From: Planctomycetota bacterium
GTDB lineage: Bacteria > Planctomycetota > Brocadiia > SM23-32
Assembly: GCA_018334735.1 (NCBI GenBank)
Contig: JAGXLK010000134.1
Span: 1 to 6,574 of the forward strand
Length of the DNA: 6,574 nt
Reading direction: 5' to 3'
The translations under genes were made by a program, and so were the position numbers. Below are positions 5,873 to 6,574 of this stretch, piece after piece. Under the pieces are notes generated by a model. It ran no database searches, was not told where the DNA came from, and saw nothing but the letters and a program-made list of their open reading frames with translations. Numbering within the stretch: position 1 is the first letter of the stretch; every line of letters starts with the position of its first letter.

Positions 5873-6574
5873 TTAGATGAGGGTCTTGTCGATTCTTTGT
5901 ATCAGTTCAAAGTTGCAAATCCTTACGGTCGGCAACCCGTCGTCGTCGCGCAGAAATTCATCATTGCGATCGATGGAAAGCAGGAGGTGACTGCCTTTCA
6001 GATCAAGGTCTTTCACGCCCGTTTTTCTGAGCTTTTTATCGGTTTTCCGCAAAATAGCCGCGAATGTTTTCCCGGAAATCAGGTTTTCTTCTCTTGCTCT
6101 CTGGGCGTCAAGGCTTCTGAAGTAGTCCTGATCGTTTTCGGCAAGCAACTCATCCGGGCCGTTCCAGTAACCCCAAATGAGGACGTATTTATGATGGTCA
6201 CTGAGGATGGGGTGGCCTTCAGGCGTAAGGAGCTGCTGGTGGCTTTTGTACCGTCGTTGATCCCTGGGCTGGTTCTCGTCCTCAGTTCTATGACCGCTCA
6301 TATAAATTGCGCGTGGGTAAGTCGTGTTGATACCACGTCCGCTGAGGTGAAAATTCAGTGAAATTTCTTCGAAAGGGCTGTTGTAGCCGTGAGACAGGAT
6401 TTGGATTCCCTGGCGATTGAGCTCATTTGTCGGCGGAATTGAACCGATTTTTGAAACGCGGCAGACGAGATGGATATCGTCCTTCGTGGTCGTTTCGTAG
6501 GTGTTTCCAGAGGAGGAAAGGTTTGTTTTGGGCGATTCCCGCCAGCGTTCCGGCAGAAAATAATCGGACAGTTC
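5873..6574 (-). CDS. Protein of unknown function, N-terminus beyond the window edge
   Basis: The frame is open from the TAA at 5873 to the last base, giving at least 233 residues. The only Met visible is at residue 92 (ATG at 6301), and readable sequence continues upstream of it (ELSDYFLPERWRES... and NRQGIQILSHGYNSPFEE), so the real start lies outside. I do not recognise the family. Seen: an N-terminal half rich in short hydrophobic strands (DDIHLVCRV, GIQILSHGY), a central polar, His/Arg/Gln-rich stretch (HRTEDENQPRDQRRYKSHQQ), the aromatic motif YVLIWGYWNG, a basic helical stretch RKTDKKLRKTG, and a C-terminal GSHLLLSIDRNDEFLRDDDG followed by a last strand. No membrane segment or Cys-metal cluster. 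SHGYNSPFEE faintly recalls HGYN motifs of DUF900-type alpha/beta hydrolases, and the strand-rich texture could also be a beta-propeller. Neither is supported enough to call. It precedes glpK by 35 nt on the same strand. The overlapping plus-strand ORF is taken to be its shadow. Confidence 0.7.
   Translation of the reverse strand, partial: ELSDYFLPERWRESPKTNLSSSGNTYETTTKDDIHLVCRVSKIGSIPPTNELNRQGIQILSHGYNSPFEEISLNFHLSGRGINTTYPRAIYMSGHRTEDENQPRDQRRYKSHQQLLTPEGHPILSDHHKYVLIWGYWNGPDELLAENDQDYFRSLDAQRAREENLISGKTFAAILRKTDKKLRKTGVKDLDLKGSHLLLSIDRNDEFLRDDDGLPTVRICNFELIQRIDKTLI

Noticed and set aside
5897..6361. 154-codon plus-strand ORF opposite the unknown gene
   Set aside because: The minus frame is open for all 702 nt to the window edge, is co-directional with glpK and gives a more protein-like composition. 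With no homology available, strand choice here is less certain than elsewhere.

Overview
The window looks like an ordinary chromosomal segment of an uncultured or lightly characterised bacterium, recovered from short-read (Illumina) assembly. The first 16 bases match the 3' end of the Illumina Read 2 adapter, so position 1 is almost certainly a contig end and the first few codons of the first gene are artificial. Base composition is moderately GC-rich and protein-coding density is high. The gene mix is a DUF3604/PHP protein, a Nif3-family protein with His-Glu at the usual His-His site, and a glycerol kinase with a DLGTTGNR nucleotide loop. This is compatible with a PVC-group or similar Gram-negative lineage (Verrucomicrobiota, Kiritimatiellota or Lentisphaerota come to mind), but that is a guess from family flavour and not a demonstration.

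Layout: the left part is on the plus strand. It holds a 5'-truncated DUF3604/PHP-domain protein (ends 2008), then after 118 nt a Nif3-like dinuclear-metal protein (2127-2912). The right part is on the minus strand and reads toward them: a 5'-truncated protein of unknown function (>6574 to 5873), then after 35 nt glycerol kinase glpK (5837-4374), then after 249 nt the universal ATPase ychF (4124-3024). The two halves converge on a 111-nt gap (2913-3023) that contains several short inverted repeats. No RNA genes, insertion sequences, CRISPR repeats, prophage genes or origins are visible.

Functionally, ychF is a near-universal translation-associated housekeeping gene and glpK feeds glycerol into phospholipid and central metabolism. 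Nif3-family proteins are conserved metal-binding proteins of unsettled role, and DUF3604 proteins are putative metallo-hydrolases. The unknown gene and glpK may be co-transcribed. Nothing ties the five genes into one pathway, and I do not see a new multi-gene system. The points most worth a second look are the adapter artefact, the unknown gene running off the right edge, the apparent loss of the fructose-1,6-bisphosphate regulatory loop in GlpK, and the altered metal site in the Nif3 protein.
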